Origin: Marisa cornuarietis
Lineage: Eukaryota > Mollusca > Gastropoda > Architaenioglossa > Ampullariidae
Assembly (NCBI GenBank): GCA_004794655.1
Contig: SMMW01000003.1
Coordinates: forward strand, 19,548,501 to 19,612,500
Length of the DNA stretch: 64,000 bases
Direction: 5' to 3'
Of the stretch, positions 11,560 through 23,595 are shown in pieces. Under the pieces are notes generated by a model. That model saw only the letters and a program-made list of their open reading frames with translations, ran no database searches and was not told where the DNA came from. How positions within the stretch are numbered: position 1 is the stretch's first letter; each line of letters starts with the position of its first letter. The position numbers were made by a program, and so were the translations under genes.

Positions 11560-12680
11560 TCAAGGAAGAGGTGTTTTTAATGCACATTTAAAGGATTCAA
11601 TGTTGGTTAGGTGGCGGATATAGAAGGGAATAGATTTCCATTGTTTTGCTGCACGGTAACTAAGAATCTTGTGACCGTTTGTCGTTCTGATGACAGGAAT
11701 AGGAACGGTCATCAGACGAAGAGCGGAGTAATCTGGCTGGGATGCAGGGGAAGAGAAGTTCAGAGAAATAGGCAGGGCAGAAGCCTGCAAGGAAATGAAA
11801 ACACAGCACGGACAGTTTGTACTGAATGTGAAAATGAATGGGTAGCCAGTGCAGTAATGGAGAGGAGTGACATGGTCCCGTTTCCTAGCTCTAAGCGCCA
11901 GACGGAGTTCTGTACTTTCTGGCGTTCATGGATGAAGTATGACGGGCAGAGTGCGAGCAAGAAGTTACAGTAAGCTAGCTAGAACAGTCGCACAGAGTAT
12001 TGGCAGCGTGTGTAGAGAGAAGGTGGCGGATGGCGCTGATCTTAACGTAACTCATAATGACTGACAGACAGCAGTAACTTGTCTATCGACGGTCATGTCT
12101 GCAGAGCGATGAATCACAGATTTCTGACGGATGACGTTAAGGTGATGTTAGTTTCGTTCACTTTGACCCGCTTGGGAGGACTGATGAGCGATGATCGATT
12201 TCTTCTCCTCGAGCATAAGAGAGCTTCCGTTTTATCATCGCTGAGTTTAAGTTGTTTAAGATGTTTGTACCATCCCATCTTTGACGTCGCTTATACAGGC
12301 TTCTATCCTGCTATTAGGAGAGTGGAGTCGGCGGAGTGGAGCAGTACAGTTGCATGTCTTCAGCATATGATTGATGAGAAACATAGTAAGACTTTTTGCA
12401 TAATGAAAGTGGTTTCCTGTACAAAATGGATCCAAGTATTAAGCCTTGGGGGACCCCGCAAGAAAGTGGTCAGGGTTGTGGTCACTGAAAAGTCTGTTCT
12501 GAAAAGAGAGTGAGACATTTGACCGTCGACAAACACAGTCTGGGTTCTATCAGTTAGGAGCTGAACCATGCTAGTGCGGATTCAGAAAGATGCGAAGTCT
12601 ATGAAGGAGCAGAGAGTGGTCGATAGTGTCCAATGAAGCAGACTGGTAAAGCAGAGTTAGGGCAGAAACATCACAAGATC
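11560..12680 (-). mobile_element. L2/CR1-like LINE fragments, minus strand
   Basis: At 11790-11560 the minus strand reads a C-terminal LINE segment (ILSYRAAKQWKSIPFYIRHL, then FKCALKTPLP). Near 12569-12440 it reads an RT segment (LLTDRTQTVFVDGQ) like the SYLxxRxQxVxVxG box that precedes GVPQGSxLGP. The order fits one degraded element whose 3' end is at about 11540. Many stops and shifts are present. Confidence 0.65.
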
Positions 12681-12884
12681 AAAACCATACTGAAAAAGTG
12701 TTTGCATAACATAATAAAACCAGGTTATTTTGCTGTTATTGTGAAGATTTTCCAGCATGTTGAAAGTTTTCCTTAGTGAAGGATTCAGGGGTAAATTAAT
12801 ATAAACTTTATCCAGTATGTAATATATTTTACACATTAACAATGGAAAATGACCACATTCACCATATTATGCTACTGGGAAGGG

Positions 12885-13062
12885 CAAATTGGTGCTTTAC
12901 GCCGAGCCAGCAACTAAGGCTATGTCACGGCAAGGCAGCGAGCCCTGTAAATATATGCCACATGCAGAGAAAGAACGTGCCCGAGACGAGAGTTGAACCC
13001 AGGGCAGCCAACCTTCAATGTATTGGTTACAGACGCTAACAGTTGCGCCACCGGGCCGCCCA
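12885..13062 (-). mobile_element. tRNA-derived SINE, minus strand
   Basis: Read on the minus strand the element opens GGCCCGGTGGCGCAACTG with an A-box-like TGGCGCAACTGTTAGCG (13050-13034) and a B-box-like GGTTCAACTC (around 13001-12990), at the spacing of RNA polymerase III internal promoters. A non-tRNA body to about 12885 follows. A 3'-part relative is at 27853-27925. The head resembles a tRNA but cannot fold into an intact one, so it is not called as a tRNA gene. Confidence 0.7.
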
Positions 13063-13099
13063 TGATATTGTGAGTTCTGGATGAGACATTCAAAAAACG

Positions 13100-13860
13100 T
13101 TTCAGGGCAAACAACTGGACTTTTTCAATAATATTAGTATCTGTGCATAAACCCTGTTTACTGAAACAGTCCTGGCACGAGAGTCAACAAGTCCAATAAC
13201 ACACCGTTCGTCGGGTAAAAGCGACTTAGCTACTGAAATTCTGTCAACATCATCGGCCACCGCTCCAATTAGTGTATCCATCGGGATGCTCTGCAGAACC
13301 AGGGCACTGTGCAGAAGTGTTTTATTCACTGAAAATCGCTCACCCGATATAGTCCCTTCGCTTGTGAAGGGATTTTTCTGCGACGTCAGGGTAGGATGTC
13401 TCGCCGTTGTGGGAAACTATCAGTTGAGGTCATCTCGACATCGCAAGGCAACGACGTAACAGGCTTGCGGATGGCGCTTACTGTATTGCGGTCATCTGCT
13501 GTCATCAGATGTACTGACACTAGTGGACCCATCTTGTTGTTCTGCCCTGGTCAGACTCGGGAAACAATTGCGAGAGTGGTGGAAACGGTCCTGCCTCTGG
13601 GACTCCTCGCTTTATGAACCAAGGGTGTTCTACGAGCTGATTGAACATCTACTGGTTTCCAAGCACCTCCTGTCCAGGTGTTTCGTTGTCGTTCCCGATG
13701 ATTCTGCTTATGTTGCTGCTGATACTGTTGTCTGATCTCCTGTTGATACAATTTTTGATGATGCCATGCCCTTATGACATCCTCTTTGCAGACAAACGCA
13801 TCCCTTGTGAAAGCTTTCAAACGGACAAGGTTGTTCAGCGTGCTGTGATTTTGTCTGAAT
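13100..13860 (-). other. Unidentified coding-like stretch, minus strand
   Basis: Two minus-strand open stretches (13820-13551, 89 codons, Gln-rich in the middle; and 13329-13102, 75 codons) have protein-like composition but no motif I recognise. They lie between LINE pieces (endonuclease-like at 13904-14240, RT-like at 12360-12569) in the same orientation, so the simplest reading is the degraded linker of one LINE. A decayed host exon cannot be excluded. Confidence 0.3.
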
Positions 13861-13903
13861 AGGCGTAAACATGTTCATAGGGTGGCCCTGTAGAAGGGGA
13901 TCA

Positions 13904-14240
13904 TTAATAACATGGTAAATTATAACTAAAGCTTGAAAGAAGGTGGGTGTAGCTTAGGGTCTGAAAAGCAGGCCAGTCTGCCTTAGACAGGTTCCACCCG
14001 CCTTCGGGGAAAATATTACTCTGTTCTAGGGTAGTTATAAACGTAAGAAGTATTCGAAAGTGATCACTGCCACATATGTCGTCATGCACAATCCAGTTAA
14101 AAGTAAGCATAACCATAGGGTACTGTCGTACTGACGACCGACAAATCTACCGCTGACACAGTGCTGCTGTATGGTCCACAATGATGACCATGAGCGATCG
14201 CTCAGCACAAATGCAGACACGTCTATCGCATGGGTCAATT
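13904..14240 (-). mobile_element. LINE endonuclease C-terminal fragment (I/Jockey-like)
   Basis: Minus-strand translation includes FNWIVHDDICGSDHFRILLT and, further on, GGWNLSKADWPAFQ. This matches the end of LINE endonucleases, where SDH is the catalytic box and a WNLxKADWxxF segment follows. Earlier endonuclease motifs are scrambled by frameshifts. It may be the 5' portion of the element whose RT and C-terminal pieces lie at 11560-12680. Confidence 0.6.
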
Positions 14241-15600
14241 AATTATTACTGATGTGATATTTAATTATTTTTAAGTATGGACTTGATCAAGGTGTGGATC
14301 TCATTACGACCCGTGTATCAGTTGTAAATTATATGGCAATTGCGCGATTCTTGTTCAAAACCAGTGTTTGAAGAAAGGCTGATTCACAGCTGTGTTCCCA
14401 GCATAGTGTGTTAGCCTGAAGCAGATACTGTAACAGTGAGCGATCGTCACATAGTGAATTGTACACGACGAAATGAAATATTCGACAGAAATTTCTTGGT
14501 CATTACTACATGAATCATGCTCGTCACTCACCAGCACACTTTCATCACTTTTCCAACATCGATTTTTTTTCTTTAATCACTTTCTTAAATCATTTGTTCT
14601 TTAGTTTGGAGGTTTATAGTAAATGTATTTGCAGACATTTGGCTAACATCAAACAGATGTCGGTGCTCGGGCATTCAGTTAGCCTGGGCCGATTCGACTT
14701 TCGGTGTTGGGACGACGTGGTCTTACGTGTGACGATAATCATAGTCATGACGGGGGTCGATTTGACTTAGGCAGGAGATCGATATGGTTTGGGGTCGAAA
14801 TGACTGGCCCATACACAAACAAAGGCGCCACACGCCAAAGCGGCTAATGTTTACTTCGACAAAGATGGAGCGCTAAGAAGAAAGTGGGCTATCATGCTGT
14901 CTTTGATGTAATCATTGTAATGTATAAGTGAAGACGGGTAACAGTTATTATCCTAGTATAAGAAAATCCATAAATGCCACACAACTATTTTACAAAACCA
15001 GCCAACCAACCGACTGAAACAATAACAAAGCCAACTATCAAAAATATGAATCCATCTCTGATCTGTGCAGACATCCTTGATCTCCACATGACCTTTAATT
15101 ATATATATATATATAGATTCACGAGTAAAAAATAACAAAATCTTAAGTACTTAAAACCTCATCAAAAGTGCAAGCTAGTGAGCCGCAAGGCATCCTATTA
15201 AATTCGAGAAAATCTTCTGGGCTAACTACATAAGTGACTATTTTAGGTTTTGTTATTCTTGCCAGTCATTTTTTTCATCAAAGCACACAAGCTATACATA
15301 TAACAATAAAGGCAATCTTTCATTTATACAGACTAATTTGTTTATGCTTAATGAGCACACCTTTTCATATGCTATTTTGTTCAGTCAATGCAAAATGCAT
15401 ATTATACATTAGAAAAAGACAAGCTGCATCAATCAATCTTGAAAGGAGAACTGAGTGCTACACCTTTGAAAATGGGGTAAATAAATCAAAGGGATGTTTA
15501 AAGCTTAGATAAAAGGAAATTAAATATAGGATACTGGTCCTGTGGAGGATGAATTTCCTGTCTCATCTGTCTCTTGAGATCTGCTCACTAATATTCCTTT
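14241..15600. other. Intergenic, no gene seen
   Basis: AT-rich sequence with a short (TA)n run near 15100-15112 and no recognisable exon or element on either strand. Confidence 0.5.
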
Positions 15601-15623
15601 AAGCTGCTAAGTTAGAGTAAGCT

Positions 15624-18600
15624 TCAATTATCTGCTTGCAGCAGCTGCATCACTGAATTGTACACTTCAACTTCTCCAGCATACCCATTGTCCTCAAGAG
15701 ATTCTAGGAAAGCAATGTAAACTGCAGGTAAGCTGTTCTGTCGAGCTCCCCGCACAATGACATCCTTGTAGTGAGGGGATGGTTTGCCTGCTTTGTACCC
15801 CCTTGACAGTTTGTAAGTGCGACATCTTAAAACTTCGTTGGAGATGCTAGAAACAGGTACCTCAATAGGATCATAGAAAGTCTCCTGCCTGCAAAATCCA
15901 AAAAACAATGACTGATAATAAACGCAATGCTAATATTTGTAAAGCATACTCATTATATATTCATGAATATATATTTACTGGGACTGAAGGCAAGAGATGA
16001 GGGGGGGATGCTTCTACCTTTATGCATGAATCTGCCTTTTTCTTTTTTTGGTTGGAAACCTGACCATACTTGAAGTATGTTTGTGGACATAAGCCAAAAT
16101 ATGTCAAAAGTGATCCAATGGTAAATTTGATAGATTTAACTATAAAGACTTAAAAATGCCCATTCATGGGATATAAAAAGCAAAATCACTATTCCTGTGA
16201 CATCTAGGTCAGTTACACATTCTTTTATTAGTTTCAGTATGTGTGTATACTGGTTTAGTTAACTGGTTTAGTTAACTGGTTTGGTAAAGTGGTCACAACT
16301 TCTCAGGAAGTTTCTTCTATCCTGCTTGTATGACCTACTAATCTTTATGATGATAGGCACAAAAAAATGCTTCCTAAAATGAGAAGCTTGCCTAGGTAGC
16401 CTAATTATCTACTTATAATTTTTGTTTATGACAAGCCTGCACATCAGAATGACACAGCATGGCAGTTGTGTTGAGGAACTGCTGGACAGGCTTGTCAGCA
16501 TTTAAACCTGTCTAAATTCTCTATGTCGTCCACATCAACCTCCCAGATCACTCCCCAAACATGGCCATCGTTCTTCTTAGAGATGCTGGCAGCTGCTCCT
16601 CTCCAGCGAGACCACGCACCTTTAAATGTGAGGATGTAACCCTGAAATTAGATACCAATGATCTTGCTGATCCATCTCATAGCAATGTTGACTTAATATG
16701 TGATTATGCTTTCACAGACTTCTTGCATCTTATTACAACACATCTCAACACCATTTTCATCACTGTAATGTTCATTCTATGACAGATATCAGATAACACA
16801 AACTTCAATCTTTTCTCTCTTAAGATAACAGTTAAATTCTGTTGCATTTATTTTCACAGTATCCAATTATGTAAGTTCAATCTCCTAGAAGGTAAACTGC
16901 TGTTATCTCCATACATATTCACAATAAATGTTTGCAAAAACATTCTGGCTGACAAAATGTATGAACACAATTTGTTTGTGTGTGTGTGGATGGGCAGGGA
17001 TATACATTCTGAAAGTCTAAACCAAGCACAAGAAACCAAAATCCTGCAATGTTGATATTTACTAAAGATACTCATTTTAAAATAAAAATATTGATGTGCA
17101 TGCATTAAGCATGGTTTATTTGAAGATTAAGTTTTGGTTCTTTCCTTCTCTCAGTAACCATTCTCTTCCCTTACTGGGCATGCATTTAGAATTTTCCTCA
17201 AAAGTTAATCATTCATTGAAACTCTGATGGTTGACTTCAATCATTTTCATCTTTTGCTTAACCTTTTTAGAGAAATTTTTCTTAGTAAGATATTTGTGTC
17301 ACATGGTCTAAAATCCTTGACATTTAAGACTATGTCCTTTAAGGATAACTAACAAAATTTAGTTTATTACCATCTGAAACTTCTCAAATCTCAGTTTATT
17401 ACACTAGTCTGCTCATGAGATATCAATCTTTCAACATTAGAATTTTCAATGTGTTTTGTAAAAAAAAAACCCATTTCTCACCATCTGCTGAAGACACACT
17501 TAGGCGCACTATTATGGCAATATTCCTGCATTAGTTGTGGCCTTCAATAATATTAGAATTGAGAATTTTGGTCAATCCATGAGTGCTTTTCATTCACATG
17601 CTATTTAGAATTCAGAATTAGGCTACAATGGATTATACAGCACATGGTTTTACACCCTATTTATGTATCATTATACAACACATGGTTTTACACCCTATTA
17701 ATGAAAGGAAGTTTTGAAATGTACATGCACACACACACATATACATAAATAATGTGTGTGCGTGTGCATACATGTGCCTTGTCAACATGGCAAACCTTGA
17801 AGCATGGACAATAACAATACACAAGGTATTAATCTGTCATTGTAAGTGGGGTGCAGCTTTCTTTTACTGACTGGATAAATCTCAGTGCAAGATACTGTAT
17901 CCCTAACTCTGGGTTAATAATAATAACAAAATTTTTATAATGCCTGTCCAATGATTTTCTTGGAGCATTTTACAGAAGTAGCAGACACACCTACCTACAG
18001 AAACAGAATCACTAACACCATGCACCCATATCTGCTAATAACAGACACGCATACTTCTACAACAGACACACCTACTCACACACAAGGTAAATACAGACAC
18101 ACATTATGCATGCTCATGGTCATGACAGGGTCACAGTGAAGCCTCTGTTCTGAAAAGTTTGAACTTAAAGGTGGTAAGAGTGACAAAGGCTGATGGGGTA
18201 ATCTGTTCCACGTTGATGGGCCTTGGTAGAAGAAAGACCTCTGGGCATATGTCTTGGAAATAGTGGGACTTGAAGAAGCATGGTGTCAGAAGGTGAGCTT
18301 GAGATACATATCTGCAAACATCACCATCCACAGAAGGAGATCAAAACCACAGACATCAGGATTGTACATGGATGAATTTATGCTGGCCAGGGTACAGCCA
18401 CCGAGAAAGTTGTTTTGTCATCCAGTCTGTGGACCAGCAAGACTACACAAGTAGGATCTCTTTCTGTCAGGTCAATGCTTTTAGGCATGTATCTTGGTAG
18501 GTATAGGGATCCCTGTCGGCATGGGTTAAAAACCAAAGGGTATTCAACCAGATAATAACCTGTAAAGTGCATTTTCACAAGATTTATCTTGTCATTAGTA

Positions 18601-20295
18601 CAAAAATTCACTTACATAAACCTATAAAAGCCCCTTCTATATACCAGTGTTCAAAGTTTTCCATGTTGAATCATGCAACAGTACAGCTGGGAAAACACAT
18701 GTAACCCTCATTCAAGCGCATGCGTCCATGAGCATACACACACTTTCTATTCTTCGTGCATGTGCAACTCAATACACATACATACATACATACATGTGCA
18801 AATCACACCACCTCCAAATCATCATACATTCAAATATGAATACATAAGTACACACATTAATATATAAAAATGCAATATGTGCCATAAAATTTCATTTTAT
18901 GAGTTGTAAGAATGCTCATCAACGTGCACTGAAGCAACCCCTCTTTACCCACAAACTCACTATGCTTTTGAAATGGCATGTGCATGAATACCATGTATTT
19001 CATGTTTGACTCGCCTTAGCCCTTAACACACTGGCTCTGGCTATCAACTGTGGTCTTCATGCGATCTTTAGTCACAGCCTGTTATCACAGTATGAGTAAA
19101 AATGACATAGTAAATAGCCTGGATCTAGCTTTAGCTAGAGTCCCTAGGGGTCTGCCCAACGAAAACCTTTAGTCTGCCTCTCCCATTATTTATGTGCAGC
19201 TATTCATTCAATCCTTTCATGTCATGACTAAAGAATATGCAGAGTTAATTAGATATTTCTTTAACAGAAAAATTTCACTAAGAGGTGACCCTGTGCAACA
19301 GGATTTTGAAAAGCCTTGGTCGAGAGATAAAGGGTACAAAAGCAGGATTGTCTGGAAAGAACCACTGACAACTGCTTTTGACAGCTACTACATCAACACA
19401 GATGAGCATGAGACCTGATCTCACATCTCTTGATCCTCCCTACAACAAACACGTTACCACCAACTAACTGACTGCCTTAGTTAACAAGGTTACAGAGACC
19501 TATTTGTCATATACCTTAAAAACTCTTTGTCTTCCTCCTTAGTTTTGTGAATTGGTTAGTTTTTCATTGCTTTTCATTAGAAACATTTTTCAACATCACT
19601 GTTTACAAAACACTAATAAATTGTTATTAATGATGCAAGAAACCTGTATCAGCTATTTGTAGTTAAGTATTAATAGTTAAAAAATTACAGACTGTCCCTT
19701 TTTTCAAAATGGCAACAAAAACAGCTGGTTTAGTGCACATAACAAGCTCCTGAACTTCAACAAAATGAAATGAACAAGCCTACAAGGCATCTCTCTCTCT
19801 TGTGCATGGACACACACACACACACACTGGTGTTTTGAACAGCTGGCAATAGCACACGAATAATTTGTATAATTTACACAAGATTTTATGGTGATAATCC
19901 TTTCAATTACTTGTATTTTTCAAGTTGTTGTATTTGAACCTCCCCTTCCCCCCCCCGCAGAAAAGAAAATGCAGCTCAAAATCCTTCAAATCCTTCTCAA
20001 ACTATCAATGAATGTGACTAAAGAATGGAAATTAAACCTGTTATATTCACATAGCTTTCTGAAATCGCTGCCACAACAGAGATTGTTACCGTCTTGATCG
20101 TGATGAAATCCATTATTGACTAAATTAAGTTTCGAGCCATCAGTATCTTTAAACATGCTTGTAACTAAGATCATTAAAAACACTTACCTCTAATTTGCCA
20201 ATGCATTTGAAGGTAGCACTGGGGTTATTTAGTATCACTCGCTCGCGCAGTAAGTTGCTTCCGTAAGCAAAATACAAAAATTTTTTAGATGCCAT
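15624..20295 (-). CDS. GGCT: Gamma-glutamylcyclotransferase-like protein, complete, three exons
   Basis: Minus-strand exons: 20295-20188 (ATG at 20295-20293), 16641-16508 and 15888-15624 (stop at 15626-15624). Phases 0 and 2 match, giving 168 residues (human GGCT has 188). Exon 1 carries the substrate-loop motif YGSNLL at residues 11-16, followed by R-E-R and NPSA. Exon 2 carries a W-R-GAAASI segment and VWGVIW. The exon 2-3 junction makes LDRQE, placing the presumed general-acid/base glutamate at residue 83 (human E98). Exon 3 carries KPSPHYKDVIVRGAR and LPxxY. Family role: cytosolic cleavage of gamma-glutamyl amino acids to 5-oxoproline in the glutathione cycle. The exon 1 donor is a perfect GTAAGT and acceptors follow pyrimidine tracts. 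Intron 1 is 3.5 kb. No frame damage is seen. GGACT or ChaC paralogues are less likely given the motif set. Confidence 0.88.
16642..20187. other. GGCT intron 1: repeats and one unassigned ORF
   Basis: Holds a duplicated phrase ending cacatggttttacaccctat (17640-17700), CA/GT-rich stretches near 17730-17770 and 18730-18800, an AAT-anchored repeat near 17913 and a 74-codon plus-strand ORF at 19194-19418. That ORF has protein-like composition (for example KISLRGDPVQQDFEKPWSRD) but no family I can name. Confidence 0.4.
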
Positions 20296-21501
20296 CATTT
20301 ATTGGTCATAATTACGTGACAACCATTTATACTCGGTTCGCTAATATACTTCTACAAACCGGTGTCAAACTCTTGATGCAGCTAAAATAACTTGTCTCTT
20401 TGAGACAAGGGACAGGTTTGATCAAGGTCACTGTCTTCCAGGGCATGGTTCCGTTTGACTGTACATTGCCTAAGACGTGTCCAAACTACAGCCGAGGAAG
20501 AGGACATGACTTACAGCTGATGTTTAACGGATTTTTTATTTTTTTTTTACACATTTCCAGTAAACTGCATGACTAAATTATGCAAGCAAACTTACAGGTC
20601 ACCGAGCTTATCAGTCTAAAGCTACTGACGCCTTTTGAAAAGAGAGAGAGGGAGAGAGGGGAGAGAGAGAGACCCCAGAAAGAAACTAAAATCCGACTTG
20701 CCCCTGTTTTAATCCTGGCATTGCGATACAGTTAGCTCCCTTGTTCCTGATGCTAGCCTCGCGTCTGCTGCCTTCTCACCGACCTCCCGACCTCTTTCTT
20801 CTTGCTTTCCCGCACCCCTTTAAGAAAAATTGTTTTCGTTGTGTTTCAGGTGGTGGTGGTGGTAATGCAGGAAGTAGATAGTATAAATTAATTCGTATTT
20901 TAGTGGATCAAAAAAAAAGAAAAAAAAAGAAAAGGAAAATAGTACGTGCTGTTAGGTTGTCATGCACTTCGATCGTCAGTTGCTCTGCTTCTCTGTGTGT
21001 TTCGGGTGGTGTGTATCTGTGTGAGAAAGAGAGAGATTTATAAAGATATATTTGTAAATTATTGTACATTTTGTTGTTAGTGTTTTGATCATGGTCGTAG
21101 AGCTGTAAATGACAGGAACGGTTTTTGCAAAGCCAATAGCAAACGCAAAAATATTATACACACACACATATATATATATATACACACTTCTAAAACAGAA
21201 TTACTTTTATTTGATAATAATAATAATCATCAACATCATGAATATGTTTAGTATGCATATACCTCCTACCGAGGGAAGAGTTCATGGCGTTTACAAAGGG
21301 TCCACACACGCAGACACACAAAAATAAATTAATTATTATACCCAAATGCCATATACCTCTGTTCAACCGATCAACCACTGCAGGAGGAGTGGGAGGCCGG
21401 GGGAGTGCCACAATCGGGGCAAGCAGACATAGGGGAAAAAGATAAGTATAAGTCTTTTGCGCGAATATCCATAGTCCCGTTTCTGGTATTATTCACTTGA
21501 T
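20296..21501. other. Region between GGCT and the LINE cluster
   Basis: Presumed GGCT upstream region and promoter (minus strand), with no recognisable TATA box. It includes the (GA)n run at 20640, poly-A-rich stretches near 20910-20940 and TA-rich repeats at 21160-21185. Confidence 0.45.
20640..20672. repeat. (GA)n microsatellite
   Basis: Imperfect gagagagag run, seen directly. Confidence 0.8.
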
Positions 21502-21544
21502 GGCACCCATCTTCGTCTTCAAGTGAAGACGAAAGATGGGCGCC
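21502..21544. repeat. Near-perfect hairpin palindrome
   Basis: Left arm ggcacccatcttcgtcttca pairs with right arm tgaagacgaaagatgggcgcc around a two-base centre, with a one-base bulge and one mismatch. It lies at the 5' edge of the RTE-like fragment that follows. Confidence 0.8.
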
Positions 21545-21690
21545 ACCAATTGTATAAGGCCAGATACGTACAGGACCACGGATATGCGCTACAAAAGAAA
21601 CACCATGCCGGATCGGTCGAGGTCCAGACTAACAACGACCGCGCTCCCTGCTCCAGGGTGGGGATAGCAAAAAATGTGCTACTGGAACCA
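21536..21690 (+). mobile_element. 5' fragment of an RTE-like LINE (family of 60953-64000)
   Basis: The stretch caacgaccgcgctccctgct followed by ccaggg and tgtgctactggaaccaaag matches the reverse complement of the extreme right end of the window, which is the 5' part of the RTE-like element there. It breaks off before the endonuclease; the continuation appears at 23596 after the L2-like insertion. Confidence 0.65.
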
Positions 21691-21759
21691 AAGCAGGCAT
21701 TTGAAATCATTTGTGCTATCTGCAGTCCATGCAGCTGCTCAATCTTAGATGAGCTGTCA

Positions 21760-21842
21760 ATGGTGTGTGTGTGTGTGTGTTGTAGGTGCATACATGATTA
21801 TTCTTGTTGTAAGTTTTTTTTTAAATTTATATATATATATAT
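21760..21842. repeat. (GT)n and (TA)n microsatellites
   Basis: gtgtgtgtgtgtgtgt at about 21763-21780 and an atatatatat run at about 21829-21843. Confidence 0.75.
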
Positions 21843-21889
21843 ATGAATGTTACTTGTCCACTTCTTTTTCTTTCTCGTTGTTTTCACTG

Positions 21890-22537
21890 TTGAACTAGAG
21901 CACATTCCTTAACAGCCTTAGTGAAGCCACTGTTAAAAAAGCCTACCCTCGACAACAATGTATTAGACAATTACCGTCCAGTCTCAAACTTACCATTTCT
22001 GTCTAAAATCCTTGAGAAAATAGTTCTCAAGCAACTTCTATCCCATCTGAACTCTGAAAACTTGATTTCTCCATCACAGTCTGCTTATCGTCCTTTTCAC
22101 AGTACTGAGACTGCTCTGCTGAAAGTGACAAATGACATTTTGTCTGTTCTGGATAGAGGTGACATCTCATTTCTCACCATGTTAGACCTGTCTGCTGCCT
22201 TTGATACCATAGATCACACTCCTCTCATTCACAGACTCAGTACTCTCTATGGCATCTCAGGCTCCCCACTCAGCTGGTTTCAGTCATATCTCTTAGATAG
22301 GACTCAGTCAGTTATAGTGGATGGCTGCGTGTCTTCACCTGTCTCTATTCACTCAGGAGTCCCACAAGGCTCTGTACTTGGTCCCATCCTCTTCATCTTG
22401 TTCATGAAGCCACTTACCACTAATTCAATCTCACTCTACATCCCATCAATCCTTTGCTGACGACACCCAGCTGTATACCAGTTGTTCTCCTTCTCAGGCT
22501 CACACTACTACGCAGAGCATCCAAGATTGTATTTCGG

Positions 22538-22578
<41 letters not shown>

Positions 22579-23595
22579 GTGAAGATTTTTATAGCGCATA
22601 TTCACACTCGTAGAGAGTATGCTCTTAGCGCTTGGGATATTAGGCTATGGATGACCCACAACAAGTTAAAGCTAAATGACGGAAAAACAGAAGCTTTACT
22701 TTTTTCAAAGAGGAGAGCCAGGGTTTACTCTTCACTGTCTGTTTCTGTTAGGGTAGGTGATGCCGATGTTCCTTTTGTAACTTCAGCACGTAATTTAGGT
22801 TACATAATGTCTGCTGACATGTCTCTCACATTTGTCGATCTGCATACTATGAGCTCCGGAAGATCAGCTCCATTCGCCATACTCTGTCCGTCTCAATCAC
22901 CAAAATTCTTATCTGCTCGTTTATTCTGTCTAAATTAGACTACTGCAACTCTCTTCTTGCTGGCTGTCCTCAATACCTCATTGATAAGCTTCAGAAGGTC
23001 CAGAACTCAGCTGCTCGTCTCGTTTTTCGGACTCGTGAACATGATCATGTCTCACCACTTCTTCGCTCTCTTCATTGGCTACCAGTTAAAGCTAGAATAG
23101 ACTACAAGCTTTCAACCCTCTGCTATGGTTTCTTCGAAGGTCACTCCCCCAGCTACTTTAATGAAATCTTGTCTGTCAAAACTCCTGCCCGAAACCTTCG
23201 CTCCTCATCAGACTCCCGCATTTTATCCCTCCCTCTCACAAAGATAGTCACATACGGACAACGGATGTTCTCCCTCAGTGCTGCTCAGCAGTGGAACTCT
23301 CTACCACACCACATTCGCCACTCAGCCTCCAAGGCTGCATTCAAATGCTCTCTTAAAACATATCTTTTTACAAAGTACTATTCCTGACTTGTACCTCATC
23401 TTTATGTTGTTCAGTGTCCCTATGTGTACCTCACTGTCTATTGGTTGTTATGTTTCTTTCTATCAAATTGTACTGCGCAGAGAGTGCGATCTATCTTATT
23501 CGTGATTCTGCGCATTATAAGTTCGCATTATTATTATTATTCACATATTCAAATTGCCCACTGGGACAAATAAAGTTTGTCATTGTCATTGTCAT
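21890..23595 (+). mobile_element. L2/CR1-like LINE, 5'-truncated, with an internal repeat insertion
   Basis: RT coding from about 21921: DNYRPVSNLPFLSKILEKIV, SAYRPFHSTETALLK, LDLSAAFDTIDH, HSGVPQGSVLGPILF, then a frameshift at about 22415 before the FADDTQLY box. After a (TAA)n-anchored hairpin repeat (22541-22640) the thumb and C-terminal region continue: LDYCNSLLAG, KVQNSAARLVF, LHWLPVKARIDYKL, and a C-terminal AAQQWNSLPHHIR ending in a stop at 23385-23387. The 3' end is a tandem tail of ttgtcattgtcattgtcatt at 23577-23595, typical of L2/CR1. It splits an older RTE-like fragment. Confidence 0.88.
22541..22640 (+). repeat. (TAA)n-anchored hairpin repeat inside the L2-like LINE
   Basis: About 36 bp of taataa repeats, then tttttatagcgcatattcac, a short spacer and gctcttagcgctt. 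The inverted AGCGC/GCGCT halves are shared with copies at 11255 and 41175. It interrupts the LINE coding region just after FADDTQLY, so it arrived later. Confidence 0.7.

Noticed and set aside
12990..13062. tRNA gene on the minus strand
   Set aside because: A and B boxes are present but the acceptor and anticodon stems do not pair and non-tRNA sequence follows; a SINE fits better.
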